From Anthonomus grandis grandis (lineage: Eukaryota; Arthropoda; Insecta; Coleoptera; Curculionidae): DNA of 64,000 bases. Under the pieces are notes generated by a model. It worked only from the letters and a program-made list of their open reading frames with translations. It ran no database searches and was not told the origin of the DNA. Positions 23,270 through 35,844 of this stretch are shown here, in pieces (within the stretch, counting starts at the first letter, position 1; the number at the start of each line of letters is the position of its first letter). The translations under genes and the position numbers were made by a program. The DNA is taken from positions 16,835,644 to 16,899,643 of the forward strand of contig NC_065548.1 in assembly GCF_022605725.1 (NCBI RefSeq), given 5' to 3'.

Positions 23270-24178
23270 GATATTAAACATATTAAAAATGAAGCTGGCC
23301 ATTCTCTTACTACTGATCCATTGATTACTGAGAAGTTTAACAAATTCTTTAGTTCTAGGGTGTCTAACTTGGCCAGCAAAATAAATAATTCTAATGACTA
23401 CAACTTTCCTAGTATAAAGGCCAACAATAACTTCTTTTTAAACCCTATTCTGCCTACTGATCTTTATTAATTCATTAAAGTACAAAACCTCTAGCACTGT
23501 TGATAATATTTCTAATAAAATAATTAAACTAAATTATAAACCTCTGTTAAAACCGTTGACTTATTTAATAAACCAATTTTTTCATTTGGCATTTATCCTG
23601 ATATTCTTAAAAAAACAATTATTATCCCCCTTTTCAAGGCTGGTAGTAGGGAAGAACCGTCTAATTATAGACCAATTGCTCTTACTAGTTCAGTTAGTAA
23701 ATTAATTGAAAAATTCCTAAAATTACGACTCACTCAATTTATAAATAAGTATCATTTGTTATCTAATGAGCAGTATGGCTTTAGGGAAAATTGCAGTACA
23801 GAGGATTCACTGTGCTCCACCATATTTTGCTGAAACGTTTAAGTGATCTGGGTATAATTGGATTACCATATCAATTATTAAAATTGTTTTTAGAAAACAG
23901 GCAACAGCAGGTAAAAATTAATGAAACAGTGAGTTCTGGACGTGCGGTGGAGGATGGTGTGTCACAGGATACTGTGCTTGGGCCTCTTTTATTTACACTG
24001 TACATCAAGGGTCTTTTTTCAGTTATCCCAAAAGATAGTGTGGTATGTTTTGCTGATGACACCTGCTTAATAATTGAAGATAGCAGTTGGGAGGGAGTCA
24101 AAAATAAAGCTGAATCATTAATATCAAGGGTAAAAAATTGGTTTGATTTCAGTCTGCGAACTTTAAATACCGACAAAA

Positions 24179-24225
24179 CAAAGTTTATGTGTTATGCCAA
24201 AAATAGGCATAACACATAAACTTTG
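24179..24225. repeat. Perfect 20-bp foldback inside LINE C
   Basis: Arms 24179-24198 and 24206-24225 are exact inverted copies separated by a 7-base spacer (AAAAATA). The left arm is normal RT coding sequence (the KFMCYA segment), so the right arm is the extra copy. Confidence 0.95.
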
Positions 24226-25087
24226 AATGATATTGCCAGGTTACACTACATTAAGAATTCATAACATTGATTGTCAAAATTACAATTTTTGCCAATGTAA
24301 CACTAAAATTGATTGTGTCAATAGTTTAAAATATTTGGGAGTATTTTTTGACAACTTACTAAAATGGGATGTACATATTAATTACATAATTGGTAAAATA
24401 CGTAAGTTGTTGTATAAGTTTTACATATTAAGGCATTATTTATTAAAAAGACAATCTTGTCATTGTATAAAACTCTAGCGGAGTCTGTACTTGGTTATGG
24501 TATAAGTGTATGGGGTGCTTCTTATAGGTCTGTTCTTGATCCTCTTGTTATTGCTCAAAAAGCATTGCTGAAAATTTGCTTATTTAAAAATAATTTGTAC
24601 CCATCAACTGATTTGTTTAGTGAGGCAGGAGTTTTTCAGCTGCATCACATTTATGTAAATTCAGTTACAAGACTTCTTTGTAATAATAAAATAGCTAAAA
24701 GTAGACCAGTATTGCCTTTGGCAACCAGGTTTCAAAGTAACAATCCTCTATCCTTTCTAAAATAAATTTTACTTTTACTAAAAGATCGTTAATTTATACA
24801 GCTCCAAAAATTTACAATATGCCTCTTGATTTGAGAAATAAACCTTATGCCAGCATCAAGTATAGAATAAAAACTTGGATCATTCATATTAATATTGAGC
24901 AATTGTTTGGTTAATGTTAATTGTTGCTAGCTTGTAATCACTATACTGTTTACATAATATTAGATTTTATTTTGTCTGAACTTGATATATCTATATATTT
25001 TGAATGGGAACACGCACAAACTTAGTAGTTAATTGTGTTTCCAGCTGTATTATTAGTTACTTTGTATTATTGTTTTTTCGAAATAAA

Positions 25088-25088
<1 letters not shown>

Positions 25089-25122
<34 letters not shown>
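25089..25122. repeat. (ATT)n tail of LINE C
   Basis: About eleven ATT triplets immediately after AAATAAAC. Confidence 0.9.
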
Positions 25123-25123
<1 letters not shown>

Positions 25124-26129
25124 AAATTTTTAACGTATAAGTAATAATTTTCTAAAAAAACTATGGCAGCCTTAGTAAATGAGTCATATGATTATCAAAA
25201 AAAGTTGCACAGACGGGTACATATTTCCTTATCTCCAGATTTATAAAAGAAAATTGTATTTAAATAAAAAAAATTTAACTTTTTTGTATATATAGGTCCA
25301 AAGAATAAAAACTCTAAAACTAAGGTTTTATTAGTCCTTCTTCGATATTAAGTCATTACAAAAATTGCTTTGGATAATTAATATTATATAAACACGTGAG
25401 AGATGTAGAATCTGAAAAATAAACAGTTCTATTGGCAGTGGCATCTATTGTGTGTCCTCCATATAGTCTCAAGAAGTAATTGTATCAAACGTTTCTAAAG
25501 CAATTTCTAAAACGCTTTTGTGAAGAAAAACCTCACAATAAACTCGCAGGAACTATATGAGATATATAAAATAAATAGCAAAATTCTAAGTTCTTCGAGA
25601 TATTTCATAAGTAGGTTAGTACAAAAATGATCATGAATAGGAACAAAATACTAATTTATATAATCAAAGAACTATTTTTTTTTCTAATTTAGAATCATCG
25701 CTCATGTCTCTCTCTCTACATTTTTTACACTCTTTGATATACATAATAAAGTAGAAAAGTATGTTTCCTAAAGTTCAGCCATAAAAATCAGGGAAGAAAA
25801 AACTTTAAAAACAGCCTCAACAAAGGGCTGAAGATTGTCCTAATAATGATGCATTAGCATGTAACTTTTGTGATAATTTAAAAAAGAAAAAGGGAACAAA
25901 ACTTAAGTTTCATTCTTTTAGACTACATTAAATATTAAAACTATAATTAGATCTAATTAGAACTAATATAATATAATTTCCTATTAATTAAATTCCCATA
26001 AAATGCAGCGAGAAATAAGTGCTCAGCATGTCAATTAATTTTTTATCTGTTATTATAGGAATTAAAATATTTAAAAAATTACATAAACATGTAGAATAAA
26101 TTGATTAATTACGGGACATTTAAATTTAC
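25123..26129. other. CASK intron, no element recognised
   Basis: AT-rich spacer between LINE C and the donor site of the exon at 26130. Confidence 0.5.
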
Positions 26130-26207
26130 CTTGCAACAGATTCACTGTAAGCAAATCCTTGAGTGGCTCTCTGTACTACTTCGAAGCACAAGTCTGATCC
26201 ATCCATG
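26130..26207 (-). CDS. CASK: CASK exon: kinase hinge and helix D segment
   Basis: A 78-bp coding exon of CASK. The acceptor AG is at 26208-26209 after CTTTATTAT and the donor GTAAAT at 26129-26124. The phase (1 + 25 codons + 2) matches both neighbours. The split tyrosine codon joins the exon at 49197, and the split serine codon joins the exon at 19097. The product reads MDGSDLCFEVVQRATQGFAY then SESVA, equal to about residues 93-118 of CASK, just after the hinge. The intron downstream is 6.9 kb. The intron upstream is 23 kb and holds the BEL element and several transposon fossils. Confidence 0.95.
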
Positions 26208-26384
26208 CTATAATAAAGAAAAAATATATTAATAAGATGTTTAACTTGAACATTAAAAAAAAGTTAGTCAATCGTTAAAAGTTATTATATACTATTGTGT
26301 TCGTCTTGTACTTTTCCCTGTAAATGTTTTTAATCAATATAATGAAATGATAAAAGACACTGAGACACTGTATACACTGAGAAA

Positions 26385-26843
26385 CAGACTATTTCAAATG
26401 AATTCAATAACTTCTATAGCGACCTAGGTGAGAATCTCGCTAAAAAGATTAAAAACTTGCCAAACTATAAGAACGACATTCAATATCTAGAAAATTCTAT
26501 GGTTAACATTTTCAAAAGTTTTTGAACGGTTAATTAAAAAAAGAATGACAAATTTCTTAACAAAATTTAATGTATTATCAGACTAGCAATTTGGTTTCAC
26601 GGAGGGAAGATATACGCAGGATGCAATTAAACTTTTAACATCATAAATATCTGATGCACTAGATAAAAGTGAAGCTTGCTTATGCATGTTCGTGAATCTT
26701 TCTATGGTATTTGATACTGTCTATCATAAGATACTCTTCAAAAAACTACACAGCTGTGAACTCCGAGGCAAAGTTTTCGATTTGCTTAAAAGCTACCTTA
26801 CAAATAGAACGCAGCGTGTTGACTTTAATGGAACCATAAGCAG
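26385..26843 (+). mobile_element. LINE D, 5' part (split by the BEL element)
   Basis: Plus-strand RT fragment. It shows FNNFYSDLGENLAKKIKNL at 26400, then after a frame break AIKLLTS and DALDKSEACLCMFVNLSM, with VFDTVYHKILFKKL (the FDTV box) near 26710. LLKSYLTNRTQRVDFNGTIS runs up to the BEL insertion. It continues in frame at 34689. The last five bases (AGCAG) are the BEL target duplication. Confidence 0.8.
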
Positions 26844-27885
26844 TGTTGCGAAATCAATTTCTCAACACAGACAAATTAAATTTGTCTCAAATAATAACTA
26901 CAGTCTACAAAAACTCTCCGATACCTGGAATTGGTGTCTGGGTCTGTCTTGCCCCGATCAAGCCGCGGCGACACGAAATTTACCCCGCACCACACCCAGT
27001 ATGACGATAAATGCAAACCAGGCAAGATCTCTGCTCCGTCCAGCCAGCGACGTAAAATCAAAAACCCAAAACATCGAAGTCGATGTTAATTTTGTTTCAC
27101 ATAAGTTGATCTTCTTAAAGAGTTAGTTAACAGTTTGTGTCTTTTGACGGAAATGGTGCAAACCTTTCCCGTACATATCTTTAAATGGGAAAGATCTGTT
27201 TCCTGTATGTAATAATTTAAATAAAAAGCAAATTTATGTTGCGAAATTGAGCGTTGCAGTTAAAATCGTTGTAAACTAGCTATTAAATTGCCTTTAAGTT
27301 AAAGCATATTATTTTGTGGGCGCTTCGTAAGAATTGTGAACAGAAAAGTCAACATTTACAACATTTTCCATGAACAGTTTTAATAACTAGTGAGGAGGCT
27401 GTTACTGAACCGAGGACAAGACTATTGAACATTTTGTGGAAGCGTATAGTGTGGAAGCAGCAGTGTATTGGATTTTGTTTTTCTGTGTCTTCACATAGAA
27501 ACAAGGTACCTTTGTAATTTTCACTTGTGTGTTTTATTTTAAACAATAATAATTTTGTTACGTTATTTGTATTAAGGCCAAAGGGTTTAATTTAGTTAAT
27601 TACTTTTGTCTTGGTGTTTAATTAAATTTAAAATTTATTTTTATTCGAGTGCTTGCTGGAATGAGTGTGTTTACTTAGTAATAAGTTTTAGGTTTTTAGT
27701 TGTTTAAAGAAAATTACCGTTTTTATATTTAATATAAGATATTTAGGAGAAAATTTGATGGAAATTTTATTTACTAGCCTTATGTCAGTCCTTTCGTAGT
27801 GGCGTGTTAATATTAAGGTATTAGCACAATCTCTTTAAACCTCTACTAAGTTTAATGTTTAAACTCTAGTCACGAAGTTTAAATA
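26844..27885 (+). repeat. 5' LTR of the BEL element
   Basis: Starts TGTTGCGAAATC and ends GAAGTTTAAATA. Nearly identical to 33647-34688. It should hold the promoter and polyadenylation signals; the TATA box was not identified with confidence. Confidence 0.93.
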
Positions 27886-27902
27886 TGGTCCTTCGAGCCG
27901 GA
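27886..27902 (+). promoter_or_regulatory. Primer-binding site, tRNA-Tyr type
   Basis: TGGTCCTTCGAGCCGGA directly follows the LTR with no spacer. It is the complement of the 3' end of a eukaryotic tRNA-Tyr (the acceptor/T-stem side GGCTCGAAGGA plus CCA). The tRNA identity rests on remembered consensus sequence. Confidence 0.8.
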
Positions 27903-28097
27903 TGTTCCATCAAGTTTTCTAAATAAAACATATTTCCAGCACCCATTATATTTAATTTTACATCCAGTAAAATTAATAATAGATTAGATTCTAATTTACT
28001 TCAGTCAAATTTTGTTGAGCAAATCAATACCTTTACTGAGTTTTTATTTAAAGGTTTACCTTTTTAAGTACTATTTTTAAATTATCCATAGTTCAAA

Positions 28098-31000
28098 ATG
28101 GATATTAATCAGTTAAAAAAGAACCGTACTTTGGCCAAAAGTAAAATATCAAGGGTTTTAAATTCACTTGATAAGAAAAAAGATATTGAAATTGATATAA
28201 CTTTTTTTGAAACCAAAATAAATCAGTTGCAAAACGCGTTAGATGCTTATAATTTAGCTCAAGATGAAATTGAATATCAGTTCGAGCTGAATTCAACTTT
28301 AGATAATAGTGAACCAGATGATGAAGATAGGGTATTAATAGATGAAAAATGTGATATAGGATTTGTTTTGTGTCATAATAAAATTAAAGAGTTGTCAGGT
28401 ACTTTAAATACTTCTTTACAGCGTTCTAATGCATCGCCAGCAGTAGTAGGAAAATCAATGATGTCTCCCTCTACAAATATTTTACAAATAATAAAAATTA
28501 AACATTTTACGGGTAACATGTCAGAATACCCTTCCTTTATGCAAATGTTTGAGTCAATTGTTATACAAGATAACACATTATCAGATATACAAAAATTTGC
28601 TTATTTAAAATCCTGTTTACGAGGTGAGCCACTTGAAATAGTTGAGCATTTATCTTTTACTAATGAAAATTTTACTACAGCTTTAGCTTATCTTAAAGAA
28701 AGATATGAAAATAAAATAACTGTCTTAAATGCACACATTGGTGCAATTTTAGATGTTCCAGTTGTGTCAAAGGTTAACTCAGCTAATCTTAGAGATTTTG
28801 TTAATAAATGCAAAGGAAGTATAGGGTCTTTAAATAACTTAAACTATACTAAAGAAGAATTGTTTGATGTTTTAGTAATTTATCTGTGGATAAAAAAGGT
28901 AGACATAGGTACACGTAAAGCTTATGAAAGTGAACGTAGACAAGACCAGTTGCCTAGTGTTACTGACTTTATTAAATTTGTTGAAAGAAAATGTGTAACT
29001 CTAGAAAATTTGTCAAGTAATGAACCTCAAGTTCAAAAACCAAATAGGGTTCGAACCCATACTTCCTTACACACAAATACAAATCAAGGTAACAATAAAA
29101 AATGTGTATACTGTAATGAAACTTCACATGTAATTTTAGGCTGTAATAAATTTAAAGGTTTATCACTTACAGGAAAGAGACAAACTGTTTCATCAAAACA
29201 GTTATGTTATAATTGCTTGGCTTCTCAGCACAATTTAAGTAATTGCCCTTCTAATAAAACTTGTATTTATTGTGGCAAAAGACAACATTCCCTTCTTCAT
29301 GATTTTCAGCAATCCCATAGTCCAAGCTCGAATTTACAAAACAGAGTTAATCAGAATCGTTTTAGCCAGACTTCACGATTTGCAACCAGATCTAACCAAG
29401 GATCAATACATGGAAATTTCCAAAATAATCAATCTGTCAGAAATCATACGAACAATATTCATTCCCAAATAAACAATAATCAAAACCATTCTATGGTCGA
29501 TCAAGAATTTACTTCACACAATAATTGCAGGCAAAATAATAATAATCTAACTGCTGCTAATGTATCACAAAATGAAGTGAGTCAACATTCCGAAGAGACC
29601 CACACAGTTTCAAATTTGTCTACCAAAAACTGTCAAGTCCTTCTAGCTACTGTCTGTTTAACCTTGTTAGATGCCGATGGCAACCCAGTTACCGTCAAGG
29701 GTATTTTAGATAATGGATCTCAAAACTCCTATATAACAAGTTCTCTTATTGAAAAACTAAAATATATTCCATATAACAAAACAACACGAGTTTCAGGTAT
29801 TGCTCTGTCTCATAGCGTCTCACAAAAAATGGTGGATGTCATTTTACATTCCAATTTTAATCAAAAATCTTTTAAGTTAAGTTGTGTAGTGCTTCCCAAT
29901 ATTACATGTTCCCTTCCTCATATAGAAATTAATACATATGCATGGAATATTCCAAGTAATATATTCTTAGCTGATCCCAACTTTAAAATACCCTCAGAAA
30001 TTGATCTTCTTATAGGCTCAGACCTATATTATCAATTACTTACCCCTGGTATGATTAGTTTGGGAAACAAAATGCCTACCCTACTTAACACTCATCTTGG
30101 TTGGGTAATTGGAGGTTTATATCCTTCACATTCCAATTCAAATATTTCTACTGCACATCTGAACGTAATTCAATCAGGTCAAGACTCTGTTGCCTTTTTT
30201 GCTCAAAATGATGAACAAAAATGCCTTGAAACCATTGTTGCAAAGTTTTGGGAGTTAGAAGAACTTCCACCTGTTAAGCTTCGCACCCCAGATGATGACT
30301 TGGCAGAATCTATATTTGTAAATACTACAAAAATCTTAGAAAATGGAACTTTCCAAGTAAACATACCTCTTAAAAATGAAGATGAGCACCTCAAGTTAGG
30401 TGATTCAATTTCAACTGCTCGTAAAAGGTTTGAAAATCTTGAGAAAAGGTTTGAGAAAAGTCCAGAATATTATATACAGTATAAACAATTTATCGAGGAA
30501 TATGTGTCCCTAGGTCATGCAAGATTTGTTCCTCTTACTCAATGTAATGAGTTTTTCCAACAAAAATACTTTTTTCCACATCATGCAGTGATTAGAGAGG
30601 ACAGTGCAACCACTAAATTGCGTGTTGTGTTTGACGGCTCTTGTAAAACTTCAACAGGGTATTCTCTCAATGACATAATGTTAAAGGGTTTTCAAGTACA
30701 GCCAGATTTATACGATATTTTGTGTCGTTTTCGCTCGTTTAAGTATGTTCTGACTTGTGATATTGAAAAGATGTTTAGACAAATATTGGTTAATCCTGAG
30801 CAAACCTTTTTATTGAATATTCTTTGGAGAGAAAGACCTGAGGATCAACTCAAATGCATTGAATTGTTAACGGTTACTTATGGCACTAATAATGCTCCTT
30901 TTTTAGCCACTCGTGTGTTAACTGAAATAGCACAGAACAACTCATTTGACTATTCAGTCGCATCAAATGCTCTTCTAAACCAAACTTATTGTGATGATAT

Positions 31001-33592
31001 TTTAGGAGGTGTTGATGATTTTAATGATCTTAAAATTCTGTACGATCAACTCAACTCCCTATTAAATAAGCATGGATTTCCATTGCATAAATGGTGCAGC
31101 AATTCACCACAATTTTTGTCAGCATGTACTGACCAACTTTATTATTCAGAAGTGGAATTTAAATTTCATTCAACCCCAAATTAAGTTCTCGGATTAAAAT
31201 GGAATCCAGTAGTCGATTATTTTTTAATTTCAAGTCCTAAGAAGACTTTTCCTGAACCCTTTACTAAAAGAAAAATCCTTTCAACAGTAGCACAGTGCTA
31301 CGATCCTATCGGATTCTTGTCACCAGTCATTGTTATTGGTAAGCTGATTATTCAGCATATCTGGACTTTAAAAATTGATTGGGATACACCCTTAAAGGAT
31401 AGTAATGTAATTATCCAGTGGAAAAACTTTGTTGACAATTTACATCTTCTTCAACATCTCAAAATTCCAAGATATTTCTTTTTGGATAAACCCTTAAAGG
31501 AAATTCAGTTACACGGCTTCGCAGATGCAAGCATGAAAGCCTATGCTGCCTGCGTTTATATACGCACATCCTATTCGGATGGTAGCATTTCTAGTTTTCT
31601 GGTCTCATCAAAGTCTAGAGTCTCTCCTCTAAAAAGTATTACACTTCCTCGATTAGAGCTTTGCGCTATGCTTCTGCTCTCACAATTAATCACAAACTCA
31701 TAAACATTTATGCTAATAGATTTAAAGTAGATTCAGTAAATCTATGGTCTGATTCCGAGATAGCCTTATCTTGGATTGAGTCTCATGCATCCCGTTGGAA
31801 TATATTTATTTCTAATCGCGTATCCAAGATACAGGAATTAACCTCTGAGTTTACTTGGCGGCATATTAAATCCTCTGACAATCCAGCAGATCTACCCTCT
31901 CGAGGTATTTCTATTACTGATCTTTTAACTTCTAAAATGTGGTTTCATGGACCAGCCTTTCTAGAGCTTCCAGATCTTGATTTGACAAAGTCTAAAAAAT
32001 TTCAGAGTTTAAATAACTTGCCAGAAGAAAGAAAAATTTCGTTACTTAGTACTGAAGTATTAAATCAGGATGTTTTTTGGTCTAACATTTTTAAACGCTT
32101 TTCAAGTTTCTTGAAATTGCAACGTACAGTAGCATATATGCTTAGGTTCTTACATAATTGCAGAAATAAAAACATTAAAAATTCTGGCCCTTTAAAGGTC
32201 CAAGAATTAAGAGATTCTCTTAACCAAATAATACAGGTCATACAATCCAAATATTTTTTAAAGCAAATTTCTGAGTTAAAGTCAAATAAAAATATTTCGG
32301 ATAAGACTTTGAGAAAACTGAACCCCTTTATTGATTCAAATGGATTTCTAAGAGTTGGTGGAAGATTGGAAAATGCTAATATCCCGTTTGACCACAAACA
32401 TCCATTACTTCTACCGTCTCATAACTATGTCGTGTCATTGATGTTGAAATATGAGCATCAGCGACTTGGACACGCAGGTGCTCAAAATGTTCTTTCAAAT
32501 TTCCGATCCAGATATTGGCCACTTAATGGTCTTAGAGACCTTAAGAGAATAATTTCAAAATGTGTCACATGTTATCGTTTTAAAGCGCAACCAGCTCAAC
32601 AAATCATGGCAAACCTTCCCAAAGACAGGGTGTTAGTATCTAGACCTTTTAGTCATGTTGGTGTAGACTATGCAGGGCCATTTACCATAAAATCTTCCAA
32701 CCTTCGTAAGGCTCCTAGAATAAAGGCTTACTTGGCTATTTTTGTTTGCATGTCTTCTAAGGCCGTTCACCTGGAAGTAGTCTCCAGCATGACCACTGAA
32801 GACTACCTATGTGCTTTGAAGCGATTCATAAGTCGTCATGGTAACCCATCTATGATCTTCAGTGATAATGGGACCAACTTTATAGGTGCTAAGAACCAAT
32901 TATATGATATTTATTCATTCTTCAATAAAATTGAAACTTCTAATCAAATTAAGGAATTTTTGTCTCAGAGCGAAATAAAATTTAAGTTTATTCCTCCACG
33001 AAGTCCTCATTGGGGAGGAATATGGGAAGCTGCCGTTAAAAGTGCCAAGCATCATATCCATCGTATTATTGGTCAAAGTCATTTTACCTTTGAGGCTTTC
33101 TATACCATACTTGTACAGATAGAAGCAATTCTTAATTCACGTCCCTTATGTCCCTTATCAAATGACCCAAATGATTTTCAAGTTTTGACTCCTGGTCATT
33201 TGCTAATTGGTACTAGTTTGATGTCATATCCTGAAAAAGACATTTCTTTAATCCCTGAAAACAGATTAACGCTTTGAAAACGTATTACTCAAATAAAACA
33301 ATTGTTTTGGAAAAAGTGGACTAAAGACTACCTAAATCGTTTGCAAAATCGACCAAAATGGTTTCAAGAATTTCCAAATATAGAACTCAACTCACTTGTT
33401 CTTCTGAAGGAAGATAACTCTCCACCATTTCATTGGTCACTTTCCAGAGTCATAGAAGTCATTCCCGGAGATGATGGTAAAGTAAGAGTTGTGAAACTTA
33501 AAAACAAGGACGGAGTTTTTACTCGAAGTGTGGCCAAGGTCTGTCCTTTGCCTCAACAAGATATACCTGAAACCTTTTTGTCCTCATTAAAT
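28098..33592 (+). pseudogene. gag-pol: BEL gag-pol, broken by two stops and one frameshift
   Basis: Single polyprotein gene, start ATG 28098. The first open part (1028 codons, to 31184) has gag with a DUF1759-like region. Three zinc knuckles follow near residues 335-401 (two CCHC, and the last CCHH). The aspartic protease motif LDNGSQ is near 537, then the RT with YCDD near 964-967. A TAA at 31182-31184 interrupts the frame just before VLGLKWNP. RNase H (31185-31760) keeps FADAS, RLEL and WSDSE, with a one-base frameshift near 31690. Integrase (32440-33100) keeps HxxxxH...CxxC and all three acidic positions (VDYAGPF, FSDNGTNF, GIWEAAVK). A TGA at 33275-33277, at a position usually Trp, precedes the C-terminal DUF5641-like part ending near 33592. 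No envelope frame is present. Confidence 0.93.
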
Positions 33593-33614
33593 TAGTTGGG
33601 GATACCTATGTAGT

Positions 33615-33633
33615 TTGGAGCAATTTGCTCCAA
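33615..33633. promoter_or_regulatory. Hairpin just before the 3' LTR
   Basis: TTGGAGCA and TGCTCCAA form a perfect 8-bp stem around ATT. It lies between the end of pol and the 3' LTR, where a polypurine tract is expected but is not obvious. Confidence 0.6.
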
Positions 33634-33646
33634 CCGGGCCCCAAAA

Positions 33647-34688
33647 TGTTGCGAAATCAATTTCTCAACACAGACAAATTAAATTTGTCTCAAATAATAA
33701 CTACAGTCTACAAAAACTCTCCGATACCTGGAATTGGTGTCTGGGTCTGTCTTGCCCCGATCAAGCCGCGGCGACACGAAATTTACCCCGCACCACACCC
33801 AGTATGACGATAAATGCAAACCAGGCAAGATCTCTGCTCCGTCCAGCCAGCGACGTAAAATCAAAAACCCAAAACATCGAAGTCGATGTTAATTTTGTTT
33901 CACATAAGTTGATCTTCTTAAAGAGTTAGTTAACAGTTTGTGTCTTTTGACGGAAATGGTGCAAACCTTTCCCGTACATATCTTTAAATGGGAAAGATCT
34001 GTTTCCTGTATGTAATAATTTAAATAAAAAGCAAATTTATGTTGCGAAATTGAGCGTTGCAGTTAAAATCGTTGTAAACTAGCTATTAAATTGCCTTTAA
34101 GTTAAAGCATATTATTTTGTGGGCGCTTCGTAAGAATTGTGAACAGAAAAGTCAACATTTATAACATTTTCCATGAACAGTTTTAATAACTAGTGAGGAG
34201 GCTGTTACTGAACCGAGGACAAGACTATTGAACATTTTGTGGAAGCGTATAGTGTGGAAGCAGCAGTGTATTGGATTTTGTTTTTCTGTGTCTTCACATA
34301 GAAACAAGGTACCTTTGTAATTTTCACTTGTGTGTTTTATTTTAAACAATAATAATTTTGTTACGTTATTTGTATTAAGGCCAAAGGGTTTAATTTAGTT
34401 AATTACTTTTGTCTTGGTGTTTAATTAAATTTAAAATTTATTTTTATTCGAGTGCTTGCTGGAATGAGTGTGTTTGCTTAGTAATAAGTTTTAGGTTTTT
34501 AGTTGTTTAAAGAAAATTACCGTTTTTATATTTAATATAAGATATTTAGGAGAAAATTTGATGGAAATTTTATTTACTAGCCTTATGTCAGTCCTTTCGT
34601 AGTGGCGTGTTAATATTAAGGTATTAGCACAATCTCTTTAAACCTCTACTAAGTTTAATGTTTAAACTCTAGTCACGAAGTTTAAATA
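33647..34688 (+). repeat. 3' LTR of the BEL element
   Basis: Same 1042 bp as the 5' LTR with two substitutions seen. Followed by the AGCAG duplication and resumption of LINE D. Confidence 0.93.
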
Positions 34689-35844
34689 AGCAGTGAAAGA
34701 GATGTTAGGTATGGAGTACCCCAGGGAACTGTATTGAACGCTGGTTAGTTTTGCAGATGACACCGTTTTACTTTGTAGATCAAAGTCTTGGCAAATTATA
34801 ACAACCCAAATTAAAAAAGACTTTGTGGAATTAAAAAACTGGTTTCAACACAATAAATTAACTTTAAATATACAAAAAACTAGCTACATGTCTTTTGCAG
34901 AAGTTCCCTTCAAAGGCTTGGCAACATTAAGATTGGGTATTGTGAAATACCCGAAGCAACATCTTTTAAATATCTCGGTATTAAAATTGACAATTTGTTG
35001 AAATGGGACCTTCAGGTCGATGAAATGGTTCAGAAGTTAAGCGGACTTTTCTCAAAAGTTATGTACCTTCGAGACTTTTTGACTACCGAACATCTAAAAA
35101 TTGTATATATGTCTCTTGTACAAAGTCATTTAGTTTATGGTATTTTGGGATGGGGAAGCGTTTCTGAAACACATATACAAAAATTAAAATCAATTCAAAA
35201 ATGGTTTTTAAAAATCATTTTTGGCAGAGACAGAATATGTCCCACTGATAACCTCTTTTCTGAAAGTAAGATATTAGATTTGCGTCTAATAAGAGAGAAC
35301 TCTATTGTTTAGAAATTCTTAAATATATAAATAAAAACAAGATAGAGTTAAATATTAACCAAAATTCATCTACTAGACAGAACAACTTTGCATATCCAAC
35401 CACGACTCGTAAAACTCATGGACAGAGGAGCTTAAAATATTTTGCTGCGAGATTGTATAACATGCTCCCAAATGATATAAAGATTGTTGAAGTCTTTAAC
35501 TCTTTTAAACGCAAAGCCAAAAACTGGATATTTTTAAAGGGAAGAGAAGTTTTTAATAAATCTTAAATACATCCATTAGATGCTTTTTGTTACAGGGTAT
35601 TTTGAAATATCAACTTACAGGTTTATATTGTTCTGAGTGTACCCTGAAACGAACTTTCTAACCCGGTTATAGTCTGTTTACCCAATAAGGACATAATTAC
35701 CTAAATTTGACATTTACCCGATTATGTAACCATAAATCACGCACAAGTGTGTATAGTGTGCTTCAGTGATATTTCTAAACGTTTATGTATTTTTTTATTT
35801 ATTGTATTGGTTAATAAGTGTATTATGTATATTGTTTAATAAAC

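Larger units (their letters stand above)
23270..25122 (+). mobile_element. LINE C (RT-encoding), internally deleted, (ATT)n tail
   Basis: Plus-strand non-LTR retrotransposon relic. 23285-23460 reads LITEKFNKFFSSRVSNL (pre-RT). 23590-23810 reads SFGIYPDILKKTIIIPLFKA and SNYRPIALTSSVSKLIEKF, then YGFRENCSTEDSL. A deletion joins this to LLKRLSDLGIIGLPYQLL near 23830, so the FxxAFD motif is missing. VSQDTVLGPLLFTLYI and the catalytic VCFADDTCLI (near 24050) follow. A perfect foldback at 24179-24225 interrupts the thumb region. YLGVFFDNLLKWDVHI (24335) and LGYGISVWGASY (24495) complete the C-terminus. The 3' UTR ends AAATAAACATTATT and a triplet tail. It has multiple stops and frameshifts. Confidence 0.85.
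26844..34688 (+). mobile_element. BEL/Pao-type LTR retrotransposon, full length, recently inserted
   Basis: A complete 7845-bp element with two 1042-bp LTRs (26844-27885 and 33647-34688) and a primer-binding site immediately after the 5' LTR. It carries one gag-pol region in the BEL order (gag, zinc knuckles, protease, RT, RNase H, integrase) and AGCAG target duplications (26839-26843 and 34689-34693). I found two base differences between the LTRs: 27359 C against 34162 T, and 27673 A against 34476 G. It sits inside LINE D in a CASK intron and runs opposite to CASK transcription. Confidence 0.95.

Noticed and set aside
26876..27546. Small frames repeated at 33679-34349
   Set aside because: They are inside the BEL LTRs and repeat only because the LTRs are nearly identical.
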